From: Russula earlei | Taxonomy: Eukaryota > Basidiomycota > Agaricomycetes > Russulales > Russulaceae | Direction of reading: 5' to 3' | Length of the DNA stretch: 64,000 nucleotides | Assembly: GCA_025769875.1 (NCBI GenBank) | Contig: JAGFNK010000188.1 | Location: 28,904 to 92,903 of the forward strand | Shown: in pieces, positions 1 through 11,396 of the stretch | Numbering within the stretch: the stretch's first letter is position 1 | Layout: each line of letters starts with the position of its first letter | The notes under the pieces: generated by a model | What the model saw: the letters and a program-made list of their open reading frames with translations, nothing else | Told to the model about the DNA's origin: nothing | Database searches by the model: none | Made by a program: the position numbers and the translations under genes

Positions 1-534
1 GCCATCCGTGCGTCATCAGTGCAAGTGCTTGTATTTCGCATCAACCTCAATTATGGGACAATCCCCGCTTGCATTGCTCCATTTTCGACTTGATAATGTA
101 TCCGCTTTCATTCTCCCCTGCCTGTCTGCCCTTGTTCTCATCCCCTCCCACGACAGTATTGTGTTTGTTCCTCATTCTTCGGGTGGCAGGTCCTGTTGTT
201 ACGTTATAATTTGCCTCACAGCACTCTAATACTTCGTCCCAGCATACTTATATCATCCTGGCTCTTGGTCCAGATGAGTTTAATTAAATTCGTTGCTGAA
301 GTGCACAGCGCGCGCACTCTAAAAAAAAATAAATGGTGTACATGTGATGATGGGAAATAGCTGTATGCACTGTGAACCCGCATAAAGAATCTGTTGTTTT
401 GATGTCAGTGGCTAAGGATAGTCACCCTTGTATTTCTGTGAATTTGTCAAGTCGAGCAGTTCACTGGCCCGGAAACCGGCACAGGACAGAGCGTCAGCTG
501 AGCGCTACTAACCACCTAACCTCATCACACCCAA
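1..534. other. Intergenic, no gene seen
   Basis: Short unrelated open frames only, with no splice-consistent coding pattern and no recognisable domain. A short A-run lies near 321-330. The last ~150 bases are presumably promoter and 5' leader of the macrodomain gene that follows. Confidence 0.5.
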
Positions 535-1983
535 ATGTCCCAAGCCGTCTCATTGCAGCAGATTCCTACCCTCCGTGAGCTCTATCAACGCGCGGCCATC
601 GCCGCGCGCCCCGCAGCCGGAAAAGATGCGCTCTTCCCATCCTCCAACACGCTGCTGGACCGCGTATCAGTCTAGTGAGTCACGGTGGTGCCGTGCCCCG
701 GTCGCGCCAAGCGATCTGCGGCTCAGTTCCTCTCCACTGAGGTGTTATCCTTGGCAAGGCTGATGCCGTCTCCCCCCCCCCCCCCCCCCCCAATTTTTTT
801 AATGGGCGGGCAGCCGAGGAGACATCACGCATGTGCAAGTCGACTCGATCGTCAACGCGGCCAACAAGGGGCTTCTGGGTGCGCTCTCCGTTTGCCTTCT
901 ATGCTGGACTGGTCGCCCGCTCTCCCCCGTCACCGCGGACCAGTTGTGTGATCAACGCGGTTCAGGCTGAGAGTATCGCCCGTTGCAGGTGGAGGTGGAG
1001 GTGCGTGCCAACATCCGACGCTGGGGATCCCGTTCGCCATGTTGATTTGCCGGATCGGACAGTGGACGGTGCCATACACAGAGCGGCAGGACCTAAACTC
1101 CTCAAAGAATGTGCGTCTCCCCCGGCCTGCCACCACGTTGATGGCGTTGATTTATTTTATGGGAAAAACCTCATGTACGGGCAGGCCGCACCCTCGGTGG
1201 CTGTCCGACGGGTGAGGCTCGCGTGACCGCGGGCTACAACCTTCCTGCGTGAGTTTTGCCATTCGTCGCGCTTCGCTCCAGTGGCAACGGAGAAGAGATA
1301 GGCGGATCGTCCCCATCACTGCGGCAGCGTAAAGGACCCCTGACGCATTCTATTCGATCCTACAGGAAACACGTCATACACGCCGTCGGTCCGTCCTATT
1401 ACCCCGGGAGCACCCGCGCGCCGCTGCACCTCGCGGGGTGCTACCGCATCAGTCTACAGCTGGCGGTGGAACATGGCTTGAAGCACATAGTGAGCGAGGA
1501 CTCTCTGCTAAATCTGCCAAATCTTCCTTCTTTTTTTTTTTTTTTGCCCCCGGGATGTCGCGCATATTTATTTATTTATTCTTTCAGGCTTTTCCCGCCA
1601 TCTCGACGGGAATATACGGCTACCCCGTCGAATCCGCGACTCGCATCGCGTTTGGAGAGATCAGGAAATTTTTGGACACGGAGCAAGCGAAAGAGGTATG
1701 TCTTGTTTTATTTTTTTCCTTTTGGGTTGTCCTTGGCACCAGGCGCGCGCGTGCCGCTCACCCGGACCTGCGTGTGCCTCGTACAGTTTGAGCGTGTGAT
1801 CTTCGTGGTCTTCTCAGAGGAAGACGAGGCAGCATATCTGTACGTGCGACCCTTGTGCGACTTTGGAATTTCAAACGCTGAATACAAGACGTGCTCTTTT
1901 TTGACTCTAGGAAGCTGATTCCGGAGTACTTTCCCTGGGACACGGCAGCGCCGCGCCCTCCGAAAGCAGCTACGTGGTTCTGA
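535..1983 (+). CDS. Macrodomain (ADP-ribose hydrolase type) protein, nine exons
   Basis: Predicted 228-residue macrodomain protein of the MacroD/YmdB type. That family binds ADP-ribose and hydrolyses O-acetyl-ADP-ribose or mono-ADP-ribosyl esters on proteins. Exons read by hand: 535-674, 814-878, 989-1000, 1063-1110, 1185-1248, 1366-1489, 1588-1695, 1787-1839, 1911-1983. They sum to 687 nt, all introns are GT-AG and the frame is open to TGA. Hallmarks in order: GDITHVQVDSIVNAAN (about residues 49-64), the glycine loop and GVDGAIHRAAGP, GGCPTGEARVTAGYNLPA, HAVGPSYYPG, and the second loop PAISTGIYGYP, then FERVIFVVFSEED. Both ligand loops are present, so an active enzyme is likely. The third exon is only 12 nt and encodes the glycine loop. 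The first intron contains a 20-C run. The fold is certain; the exact substrate is inferred. Confidence 0.9.
772..791. repeat. C20 homopolymer in an intron
   Basis: Twenty consecutive C bases followed by AA and seven T, inside the first intron (675-813) of the macrodomain gene, just upstream of its acceptor. On the other strand it is a G20 run. The length may be imprecise because homopolymers are error-prone in assemblies. Confidence 0.9.
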
Positions 1984-3077
1984 TCATGACGCATGATCGT
2001 GATCGAAAGAGAACGTGCATCGAAGAAAAAAAAAAAACAAGGTGCCGTGAGGCCGGCTGAATGCACAATAGTTTTTGAGTCGGAGGCGAATCATATTCAG
2101 TTTCTTGTCGAATGGAACTTCAAGTTGCTTGGTTGCTCGCTCGTGCATCTTCTTCCGGAGCGCTCAATCCCCACCGAGTTTCAGCTGAAGGTGTTCTCCA
2201 TTTGCTTCGCGCCGTTGAAAGGTTTAGATCTATCACGCACATGAGCGCTCTCGCAGAAAGATAGAAAAATATTTTACACGTCACGTCAACGTCCTTGTTC
2301 GTGTTCGTGAGCGCTGATGTGCGATGCCGGCTCTTGCCTTCAAAGCGCTCCTATGGAATGGAATGGACAACCCATCCTCCCTCGACAGAACCTCTGCGTA
2401 ATTTGGAGAAAGCATTCTCGGTTTCATATAAAGATAGCTGTCATCGAAAAAGGTGTCATTCGTCGTCGCACCTCATGAGACTTGTAAGCTCCCATCCCCT
2501 GTCGTAGTAACAGCGTCGGCCGTCTTCTCCTTGAGAAAGATAATTTTTGTATATCGACCCCCTCCTCGGCGGATATGAGAAAGAGGCTGTGCAAAATAAA
2601 GGAACTGTCCTTCAATCAGCGGACCAATCTCGAGCAACGATTTTTTTGTTTTCATGGATACCCGACGAAATTTGATGGCGAAGTGATATATTACCCCAGG
2701 TGAAGTGCAATCCATGGAAACAATTCCACAGCAGGCCAAGACGAGTTCCCCCCTTCCAGAGTGCCCTCGCCATCGAAGAACCATAATTGCGTATTGTAGG
2801 ACATATGACGGGTGAGAGGTGCCTGGTTCTAGGCGGCAGCAGATGAAATAACCACAACTGAAAGATGACCGCAATAAGATGAGACGTCTTGATGTGACGA
2901 GAAACATGAAACGGCCGAGCAACGGCCTTCGGTCATCTAATTCAGCTTGCATGAGGGCCAGATGTAACCGTGACGGTCATGACGGTCAACGGAGGAGATC
3001 AACTAGATTTATTCTTTAAAGTGCGAATCTTCCCACGGCACCAGTTTCTTATCGCACTACGAGGCACCGAGTTTATC
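1984..3077. other. Intergenic, possible unassigned coding fragment on the minus strand
   Basis: No gene could be assigned. A minus-strand frame across 2473-2952 is open for 159 codons and an overlapping minus-strand frame reads LWFFDGEGTLEGG near 2700-2790, which looks protein-like. I could not build a splice-consistent gene from either and recognise no domain. A plus-strand frame at 2060-2240 is equally unconvincing. Confidence 0.3.
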
Positions 3078-3963
3078 ATGCAATTCGCAACTCTTCCTGT
3101 CGAGGTCAGACGCTTTTTTCTGGCCCTTCAATCCCCCAACGCACCCCACTTAACCACGATCCGCCCACACCTAGCTTCTCTATGACATCCAGCTCTACGC
3201 CGCGTCGGAGGTCCTCCCTCTCACTTGCCGACGCCTGCACGACGTCTTCGAATCCGCCTCTCCCACCCTGCGCGCCGACTACCTCATAGCACGCTACTTG
3301 GCACGTCCGAGCTCTCGCAGTTGGCCCAGCATAATCACCTATGTCCTACGCTTCCCGCTCTGCACGCCAGCAGTCCTCGCCGTTCTCTTCGAACGCCCAT
3401 CTTTTCCCCACCGCCCGCCACCTCACACCGACGCCGGCACGGGCGCGGGCGCCGACCCGCCCGCTCACGGCGTCCGTCACGCCGACCGTCTCAGGCCCGA
3501 TCTGCCCAAACGGCTCTTCAGGCGGCTGAGCCCGTCGGGCGCCGAGGCCCTCCCGCTGCTGCGTTTCCTGTACGGCGGCGCGATCGCGCACCTGCGCGCG
3601 TCGCCGCCCGACGCCGACTCGCACGACGGCTATCCGCTCGCGCGCGCCGCGTTCGCCGCCGCCGTGCCCCTCGTGCGCTTCCTGCTCGACCACGGCGCGT
3701 CTCCACGTCGCAGGAACGCACTCGCCGTCAGGCTCGCCATCAAGCGGCGCGATCTCGCTCTCGTGCGCTTGCTCGTCGAACCGCCGGAAGCGCCCCCGCA
3801 CGAGCGCAGGACGGGGAAGCGCAGGAAGATCTCCGATCGGGTTCAGGTCAACTCGGATATGTTAAGATTGGCTGTGACGTGTGGCGCGCGGGACATTGCG
3901 GAGTATCTGGTGAGGGAGAAGGGTTGTTTGCCAGATCTAAAAACTCTCAAGTTGCTCAGGTAG
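3078..3963 (+). CDS. F-box-like / ankyrin-repeat protein
   Basis: Two exons, 3078-3104 and 3175-3963, encode 271 residues. The 70-nt intron has GT-AG ends, and splicing restores an F-box-like N-terminus (LPVE joined to LLYDIQLYAASEVLPLTCRRL). The middle and C-terminal part holds ankyrin-like helices: YPLARAAFAAAVPLVRFLLD, LAVRLAIKRRDLALVRLLVE and LRLAVTCGARDIAEYLV. F-box plus ankyrin suggests a substrate adaptor of an SCF ubiquitin ligase; the target is unknown. Exon 2 is very GC-rich, much more so than flanking DNA, which produces several long spurious antisense frames. The gene converges on eIF1A with a 324-base gap. The ankyrin match is by pattern, not by search, and the number of repeats is uncertain. 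Confidence 0.75.
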
Positions 3964-4287
3964 CAATATCGACTTTGCCTCTGGTGTTGTCAGACGCTGA
4001 GTTTTTCACGCCAGCCTTATAAAATTTTAACAGCCCGCAAGGGTCTGGTACATTCTTGTCATCTAGACCGCATTGACTTGGAAGGAGGTAACGACAGTTA
4101 GAAAGCATCATGTAACGCCTGGAACATGTGTGTGCGCGCGTGTGTCTAGTTAAGGGTGATGTAACAGAAGACAGAGTCATACAGGTCGTCACAATTACAC
4201 AACTGAGCTCTGGGTGTTTGTGGTCAATGCAAATGGTTCCATAAATGGATTGATAGCACACCTTGGGTACATCCAACAAGGATACAA
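3964..4287. other. Convergent 3' region between two genes
   Basis: Holds the 3' untranslated regions of the F-box/ankyrin gene (+) and eIF1A (-). Nothing else is seen apart from a short GT/GC-rich run near 4130-4145. Confidence 0.6.
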
Positions 4288-4958
4288 CTATATATCGTCG
4301 ATGTCGACCTCCCCATCGTCACCAAACTCAAATGTACATTCGCCTTCTTCCTCTCCAAAGGCATCCGTCTCGTTAATCTTGGCATTCTCGGGAAGCTCGC
4401 CATACGCTTTTACTGGTGTAGGGTTAGATTCTTGAGCTGTAGCCAAAACGTGAAATCCGATTGACTCACAATTGCGCGCCTCGTCCGCCGTGTACTTCAC
4501 TATGACATCCGCCTTGCCGTCTTGAAATTCACGCAGAGACAACAGGATGATATCTCCTTGATTGATCCACACCTGGTTCGGAGAGTTTAAACAAAAAAAG
4601 AGATTTCATCAGGGAGATGATGCCAACGACACTGCATACCTTTTTGCGCATCTTTCCTCGAATATGGGCTAGTCGCTTCTCACCATCGAAGCACAGGGCC
4701 TCCAAGCGTCCATTCCCTAGCATCTTGACGACTTGTGCGTACTGTTGGCCATCCTCACGGAATACCAACTCTCGCTTGTCGTCGTCGTTCTCGTTCTTTC
4801 CACGCCTCCTATTCTTACCACCCTGTGAAACGCCAGGATTCAATACCAAACGTAGGGAGAGCGTCATAAGCGCTGCGAACCTTCCCCTTGTTCTGTAGGA
4901 TTGGGATTAGCTTTGGTGTAGGAGGGTAATACGCAAGTAGAGATGGACCTTCGGCATG
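4288..4958 (-). CDS. TIF11: Translation initiation factor eIF1A
   Basis: eIF1A binds the 40S subunit and, with eIF1, promotes 43S assembly, scanning and start-codon choice. Five exons on the minus strand: 4958-4950, 4892-4881 (12 nt), 4822-4640, 4572-4470, 4412-4288. Their sum is 432 nt, 143 residues, against about 144 in human. Matches include [51 protein letters not shown], the rest of the OB fold ([18 protein letters not shown]), the helical extension [16 protein letters not shown] and the acidic tail ending DIDDI. The intron at 4469-4413 was chosen because it restores the family reading EARN-LKAYGEL; a nearer AG would give a 33-nt intron. The gene looks intact and should be single-copy and essential. 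Confidence 0.97.
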
Positions 4959-5162
4959 ATTATAAGAGAGACAAGTCGTGTGCGAAGACCCCTTGTGTGC
5001 CTTTGAGGAACAAAGTAGATTATGAGGGCTGAGGGCAAACCAAGTCGTCCACCGTGGTCAAGGGCAAACTTGTCAGATTCAGGGTGAAATTGATTTCACA
5101 TCACAATAAGGGGCCTTATCGGACAAATATTCCACGCCAGAAGCCGAAAAATAAAATATCAG

Positions 5163-6165
5163 TCATCTCATCTTATCACGGACATAGCACAGTTCAGTTT
5201 CACACTCGTCCTCGACCGGCCAACTGCCTTCATAGCCCAATGCATATCCAGAACTTTTACCACCCCAGCATCTCAACGGACGCCAGAACGTCGCGGGTCG
5301 TCTCTCGATTGTCCTTCGCCTACGTTTCCGCTTGCGACACGCCGCCAGTTGTTCGCTTCCCTGCATTTCTAGAGTAATCACGGGAAGGGCGTCTCCTTTC
5401 GGTTTTACCTCATGAGGTGATGGCCGTGTAGCGCGGTCATGCGAGACTCCAAAAGGCCGCCTGGTGTTGTTGGGGGGCATCTCGGCCACAAAGAGCACAA
5501 CAGATGATAGAGGCACGTCCGAATAGGCATGGATGACCTTATCTGCCTTCTGAGGCAGACTCTACTTTCGCTTGAGTCATGGTCATCTAAGGGCAGACAG
5601 AAAACTCAACTATGTAGGCCTCCGCAGATCTGAACAAGGATGGTATGTCGACAGCGGCGGAGAGCGCCTGCTGCCTCCGAAGATCCGCCTCCAGATCATT
5701 ATCTTCGCAGGGAGGCTCCCATGGTCTGGATGAAATGAATTTCCAGACAGGATTACAGATGAGCTGCGACGGAACTCACATTCTTGTGGGCAGAGGTTTG
5801 GGCTCCAAAGAGATGACTTTTGGAGGGTGTTCTACTGAAAGCAACCTGAATGCTGGTTTCGTTAGCACAACAGATCAGTTCATCAGAAGGGAAGGGCGGA
5901 TTGAATTACGAGCAGGCTCATATGCTGTGTGTGACGTCGATTGCCCCTCCATCGCATTCGTATGCCTCTTTCGTTTTCGCATTCGCACGTGGGACGCTTC
6001 GAGGCTGCCCGTAGTTTGCTTGAGTAGTTCATCGAGTACCGCAAGTTTGTCATCATCCACCACGAAGCGAGGCCTCTGAGGGAAGACATTTGCGCGGGAA
6101 GTTGTTACGATGTGCTGGTCATGTATGGAATGAGGGTTGGTGAACCGAGGGATATTCATCATCAA
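5163..6165 (-). CDS. Uncharacterised 276-residue protein, four exons
   Basis: Minus-strand exons 6165-5910, 5852-5780, 5725-5611 and 5549-5163 join by GT-AG introns of 53-61 nt into an uninterrupted 831-nt frame (276 residues). The first intron has a CTAAC-like branch site. The product is predicted soluble, with no membrane segment or signal peptide. It has a helical stretch near residue 35 (DDDKLAVLDELLKQ), a proline-rich middle (EHPPKVISLEPKPLP), a basic run (RKRKRRRR, possible nuclear signal) and a striking aromatic/glycine motif near the C-terminus (ATFWRP, then WGGKSSGYALGY). I do not recognise the family and give no function. It is divergent from NOP15, with 93 bp between the start codons, implying a shared promoter. 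The start codon is the least certain part. Confidence 0.7.
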
Positions 6166-6258
6166 TATCCGTTATCGCCGCTGAGTTGTGGTCATGACGT
6201 TGTTGGCCTTTGTTTTGTTTGGCTTGGCTGCATATACCTGATCTTTTCACTTTATCCC

Positions 6259-7568
6259 ATGGCCAGGTCCTCAAATGCTCTGAAAAAAACTAAAGCGATC
6301 TCAAAAAGCAAAGCAAAGCAGTCCTTAGATGAGGTCCAAGTGGAGCCAGCATCTTTCTCCGTTGAAAACAAATCCGACCTTGTCAAGGCTGGGGAACGTG
6401 TCCACAAAGGAAAATCAGCGAAACTCGTTAAACGAGGAACAGTGAAGCGGGCGGAGCAGTCTCGAATGACAAAAGAAAAAGGGATGTATCACGACACGGC
6501 GGCAGATACGCACCAGCATGCCGATAGAATAACACGTTTGGCCCGAAAGCCCCGAGGACCGTGGAAGGCACCGTCACCGTCACCGTCGCCATCGCCATCA
6601 CCCACGTCTGACCTTGAACCCCCGCACTCGCCGGGAGATGAACCTGCGCCTCCCCAAGAAGAGGGAAATTCCGACGAAGAGAACATCCACTTGTATGGTT
6701 TCTCTACCGATGAGGACTCCTCGGACGATGAATCGGATGGCGGTGAAGGAGCCGACTTCGACGCTGCCTCCCTTCCCACCGTCGCTCGAGATGACGCGAC
6801 CGTAAAGAGAAAACTCGAAAAGGCGAAGCGAAAACCAGTGCGTGCGACCTGCTTGCTGCGCCGTGTGCGATAGAAGCAGCGGCTCATTATGACGACCGGC
6901 CCCGCAGGCATCAGAAACGGGCGTTGTGTATCTCGGCCGGATTCCTCATGGTTTCTACGAGGATCAGATGCGTGCATATTTCTCTCAATTCGGAGAGATT
7001 TCACGCCTTCGCCTCTCGCGGAACAAAAGGGTGCGTTCCGCTCGGACGCCGTATCCTCTCGCCCGGTCCGCTTATGTCGCTCGGATAATACAGACAGGCA
7101 AGTCCAAACACTATGGATTCATCGAGTTCCTGTCTGGGGCCGTCGCCCAGATCGTGGCGGAGACGATGGACAATTACTTGCTCATGGGTCACATTCTGAC
7201 TTGCAAGGCCATCCCAAAAGACAGGGTACACCCTGAGCTCTGGGTAGGCGCAAATCGCAAATGGCGCGTCGTGCCGACGTATCGCCTCGCGCAAGCGCAA
7301 CACAATAAGGTTAATTCGTCTGCTATTTCGTCTTGCTTGAATTGCGATTTCCTGACGCGGGCCCCTCCAGCCCCGAACGGAGATACAACAACGCGCTGCA
7401 GAGAAACGTTTGTTGAGCAGACAAGCGGCTCGGAAACGGAAGCTTGCCGAGGCAGGGATTGTGTACAACTTTGAGAAAGTGGCATATGTGAGTCCCGCGA
7501 CGCCTCGTACCCGATCGACGTGCAGAAGACGTTCATCCACACAGAAAAAGCCTAAGAGCACCTCATGA
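6259..7568 (+). CDS. NOP15: Nucleolar RRM protein NOP15/NIFK-like, 60S ribosome biogenesis
   Basis: Five phase-0 exons, 6259-6837, 6908-7030, 7094-7309, 7371-7487 and 7545-7568, encode 352 residues. The N-terminal half is basic and then acidic low complexity (a Ser-Pro run near residues 110-120; DEDSSDDESDGGEG). A single RRM follows (GVVYLGRIPHGFYEDQMRAY, LRLSRNKR, GKSKHYGFIEF), with a family-specific tail (HPELW) and a basic helix ending LAEAGIVYNFEKVAY. This order matches yeast Nop15 and human NIFK, which act in the nucleolus on pre-60S particles near ITS2. The start ATG is the first in a frame otherwise open upstream. The last 57-nt intron is inferred; without splicing the tail would be longer. 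Gene looks intact. Confidence 0.92.
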
Positions 7569-7930
7569 CCACCGATACAGGCCGTTACCTGATCCTTATC
7601 GTCCTTACAAGCATACCAAATTATCATTGATCAGCATGTTTTTAATCCTCAGACGCGATACCCTCAAACCGTCATCTTTCGACACTGACGATTGTCTCTT
7701 AGAGTCTCAGTCTAGTAGACGATATTTTCTAAAGGTGGGTATAAGAAGATATTATGTACAGGTCGCGTGTGACGTGTCCCACTTCCTAAACCATATGGGA
7801 TAATCACACTGCATACGATAGAAACCTAAGACCAAAAGAAAAACTCTAGCGAGGCAATTTCGCATCACAAACCGCCTTGCCGGTGAACTACGCCATCCTG
7901 CATTCTGACAGGAGTGACACCTGTGACTGG
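7569..7930. other. Convergent 3' region between NOP15 and a transporter
   Basis: Three-prime regions of NOP15 (+) and the first PHO84-like gene (-). No open frame of note and no repeat. Confidence 0.6.
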
Positions 7931-10162
7931 TCAATACAACGAACGAACTCTGAACGGGGATATCAGCGCACCATAGATGAACCCTCGCTGCTGCTCGCCG
8001 GAGAGCTGCTCTAGCGACTTGTCTTTGGTTTCTTCCAGCAACCAAGTTGATACGATGCCCGTTAACGTGACGCCTGCAAATATTCCAAGGCTGGAACGAG
8101 TCTATATCAAGATGCTCTACGTGCTTGGAGCAAGACCAATGCTCACATCGTCTTTAGTGTCCCGTCCGAGTTATTCACCTTGAAAAATATTATCTGGGAC
8201 ACGATGGCGCCCAATTTCCCACACGCGGCAGCGAAGCCATGCGCTGTTGAGCGGTACCGCGTGGGAAAGATCTCTCCAGGAATGACGAAGGTGGTCACGT
8301 TGGGCCCAAAGTTGGTGAAGAAGTTTGCGAGGCAGTACAGCGCGACGAACGCCTCGGTTCTGCCCAGCAGACTGGAGTCCGGTTCAGGACCAGGATATAT
8401 GCCAGCTATCGGAAGCACCTAGGTGAAACTCTACGGATCACCCCTGAGGGACCGGACATCTTACCAAGGATAGCGAGCAACAGGGTCAACATGCCGAAGC
8501 CCAGAAACTGGATTGGCTTCCGACCCCAGAAATCGATGAGGAAGAAGGATGCGTAGTAGCCTGGCAGGAGGCCTGCAACCGCAACGACCAAACTGCCTAT
8601 GGCGATGTTGTGCAACGACTTGAATATTCCTAACGTGGTATTGAGCTCGGATGGATCGATGACGTCGCCAATCCCTGCACGAGTAAGGAGCGCCGAAGTT
8701 AAAATCGACGAGGAATTCAGACCAAGGCCGTAGAATGCGACCTGTAGGCCCCGGCGGCACAGATAAGGCTATTCCGTGATGACGCCCACGAATCAACAGG
8801 ACTTACGTCAACGGCAAACCACGAGTAAGCCACCCCAAAGATAAGCTGAAGGTTTCCCGGGTAGGAGAGATAACCGATGAAATCCTTACGGCCTCTACGG
8901 GGTGCCTGTGCGCGCTGGACAATTGCATCGGGGTCAACCCAGTAGACAGCTGCGGACGGGCCACTATTAAGCACGTTTTCGATGTCGGCCTTTGCTTTCT
9001 GAACGTCGCGATCGATGTCCATCGTGAACCGTGGAGTTTCCGGGATAGTGAGCCGGAAATAAAGGGCTATGGCACCAGGAACACAACCCAAACCGATGAG
9101 AATGCGCCAGCAGTAATCCACGTGCCCGGGTTGGTCAAAGTTGTCTGCGATGATGGAGTCTTTGTATACCATGATCGTGGCTAGTGCAACGATGGAGGCG
9201 GCTGGCACGAAACTGAGCGTCACTAATTTCAACGCGCAATTAATACTGCCGTACCCAAATTTCCCCAGCCTTGAGCGGTGAACACCGCTGTCATGAGGCG
9301 ACCCCGAGTTCGCGTTGACGCGAACTCGGAGGCAATCACGGCGCTCAGAGGATAGTCCCCCCCTACACCCACACCCATGATAAACCTATAAACGATGAGA
9401 ACGCCAACGATGTTCACTCCAGGACCGGATCCGGCAAGTGCCTGGCAAAATGTTGCCGAAACTATGATCATCAACTCTACTCCATCTGGATTATTTTCCA
9501 CGGTCAGAAAGGGAAAGATGCTCTTGACAACGAAAGAAAAAAAAAAAACGTTACTTACACATGCGCTTCCGTCCAACTATATCGGCCAGCCAACCAAAGG
9601 ACAGCTGTCCAATCAGGTTCCCGATTGGTGCCGCTACCTTGATTCCGAAATCTTGTTTGTTGGATAAGCGATGAGACAAGGAGGAAGGCCCTGAAAAAGC
9701 TTGTCAACGAGCCCGACTTCGACCACGTTCCAGGTGAAAAGTCCCACCTGTTGTGTGACCATAGACATACCCCAGCATGACGGTTGCCAAGTTGATCGCG
9801 AAGATATCATATCTGCACATGACGGCACGCTTAGGAAAAGGATCGTACATGATAAGTGGAAGAACTAACGCATCCGTGAAAAACCCAACACCGACGACCC
9901 AGCATACTTTGAGATGAAACCAACTATCGAAAGCAAGATGAGAAAGCGCGAGACGGGGCCGGCTGAAGACGAACGAGAAACCGGCTTTGTCGATATCCAT
10001 CAATGCCTCTGCTCTGTACTGATCCAGCACGTGAGCTGCAGCAGCATAATCTTGTCGGGGCGGAGCTGCTGCGATACTGTTCTCCAGGGGACGCCCCGGT
10101 GGGCCTGCGGCACCGCCGCGTTCCGAGGACGCTTCCGAGTCATCACTGTCGCGCCTCTGCAT
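7931..10162 (-). CDS. PHO84: PHO84-like H+/phosphate symporter, tandem copy A
   Basis: Major-facilitator transporter of the fungal high-affinity phosphate:H+ symporter family, acting at the plasma membrane. Read on the minus strand from ATG at 10162 to TGA at 7931-7933 through many short introns. The N-terminus is Ser/Glu-rich and cytosolic. Then come GVGFFTDA (first membrane helix), GNLIGQLSFGWLADIVGRKR, the family signature [94 protein letters not shown], and the C-terminal LLEETKDKSLEQLSGEQQ. The last intron (56 nt) restores the frame into LGIFAG and sits at the same codon in copy B. No disabling change was seen. A 12-A run lies in one intron near 9540. Confidence 0.9.
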
Positions 10163-11396
10163 GCCGATGGACCGGTGCCGATATTAGGGTGGGGGACACT
10201 TCGGTGTCAATCGGCTTTGATGGCTTGGAGAGGGTGGAATAGTACAGAAGAAGAGAAGGAACCCCGTAATCGCTTTGCATGGGCAATGTAGCTTTTTAAA
10301 GGAAGGTACGCGTCTGCACTCGCCTCCACTACGGGCATACCTGAGTAAGTAAGTAACCCCAATGGGGTGGCGTGGAAAGCCCGACGACACAGCCAAACGT
10401 CATGCCTCGAAAAGCTTTGTTCCGAGCGCGGTAATAAATCGCAAGAGAGTGTGATATGATTGGGTCATTGAACAGCCGACGGGCACCTGTTGTATGTGAG
10501 AACTTTATGGCCGGTCAAGCAAATTAAAGAGACACGTCGGAGTTTTGAAAAATGTCCTGTCCTGTCATAAGCCGAGCACTGGCAAGTCAAAGAAACCGTC
10601 TTAGTGCCCATCATGGCAATGCTGATATTTCCCAGGGAATTGACAAGGCGGGGTTTACCTTCACGAGCAATTGGATCCATTTCCGGATGTTATATATGAT
10701 GGTACGTGTGGATGAAGTTGGCAGTCCGAGGTGGAGGCAGTGACGGTGACTTAATGATATTTTATGGCTGTACTGGACTGTCTGATATTTAATTGATCTG
10801 AGAGCTTGGAAGAGATATAAGCTTTCGGTGTTTTTGAGTAGGCGTGTACTGCAATTGGCTTTGAGAGTAAGATGAAGGGAAAGAGAAACAGCCAAGGCGC
10901 GTCCGGCACGTGATTACATGTAAGATTCCTTAAGTTGCTCAAACCTTCCTCAGCTCAGCTACTTCATTATGTTACAAAAGTGTACAAGCCACCACTGCAA
11001 GAAGGCCCCCAAAAATATTTCTCGCAACGCGGTGCGAATCCCATTTCTATGAACCTATGAACGTACACTAAAACCCAAAAGAAAGCGACAAGGAAGACAG
11101 GAGTTTAACGAAGGAGACATTAGATAAATTACATGCAACGACTCGAGAATGTGAACTAGTATCCGCAGTGAGATGGCTATTAGAACGCATAACGCAGAAA
11201 CAAATGTGGTGGGGGATATGAAGGAAGGGCTGGGGGTGCGCATAAATAAGAAAAGCGAAGGGAGTGGGGCCAACAACAAGCCGAACACCATTGTCACGGT
11301 ATCTTCCGCAAGACAATGCCATTGCGCAGCTCGATCACATTGGCATCTGAGTTCATTGGTCAGCGAGGATGATCGTGATCGTTATCCGAGTCGAGT
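10163..11396. other. Intergenic between phosphate transporters A and B
   Basis: About 1.2 kb with only short incoherent open frames. It should contain the promoter of copy A (transcribed leftward) and the 3' end of copy B. One CACGTG lies within it. Confidence 0.5.
10907..10912. promoter_or_regulatory. CACGTG E-box upstream of transporter A
   Basis: A palindromic CACGTG about 745 bp upstream of the copy A start. In Saccharomyces the bHLH factor Pho4 activates PHO84 through this hexamer, so the location is suggestive. The same hexamer also occurs elsewhere in the window by chance (for example in LTRs), so support is weak. Confidence 0.2.

Noticed and set aside
3346..3801. Long minus-strand frames opposite the F-box/ankyrin gene
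   Set aside because: They are antisense shadows of a very GC-rich exon; the plus-strand reading has ankyrin and F-box patterns and a clean intron.
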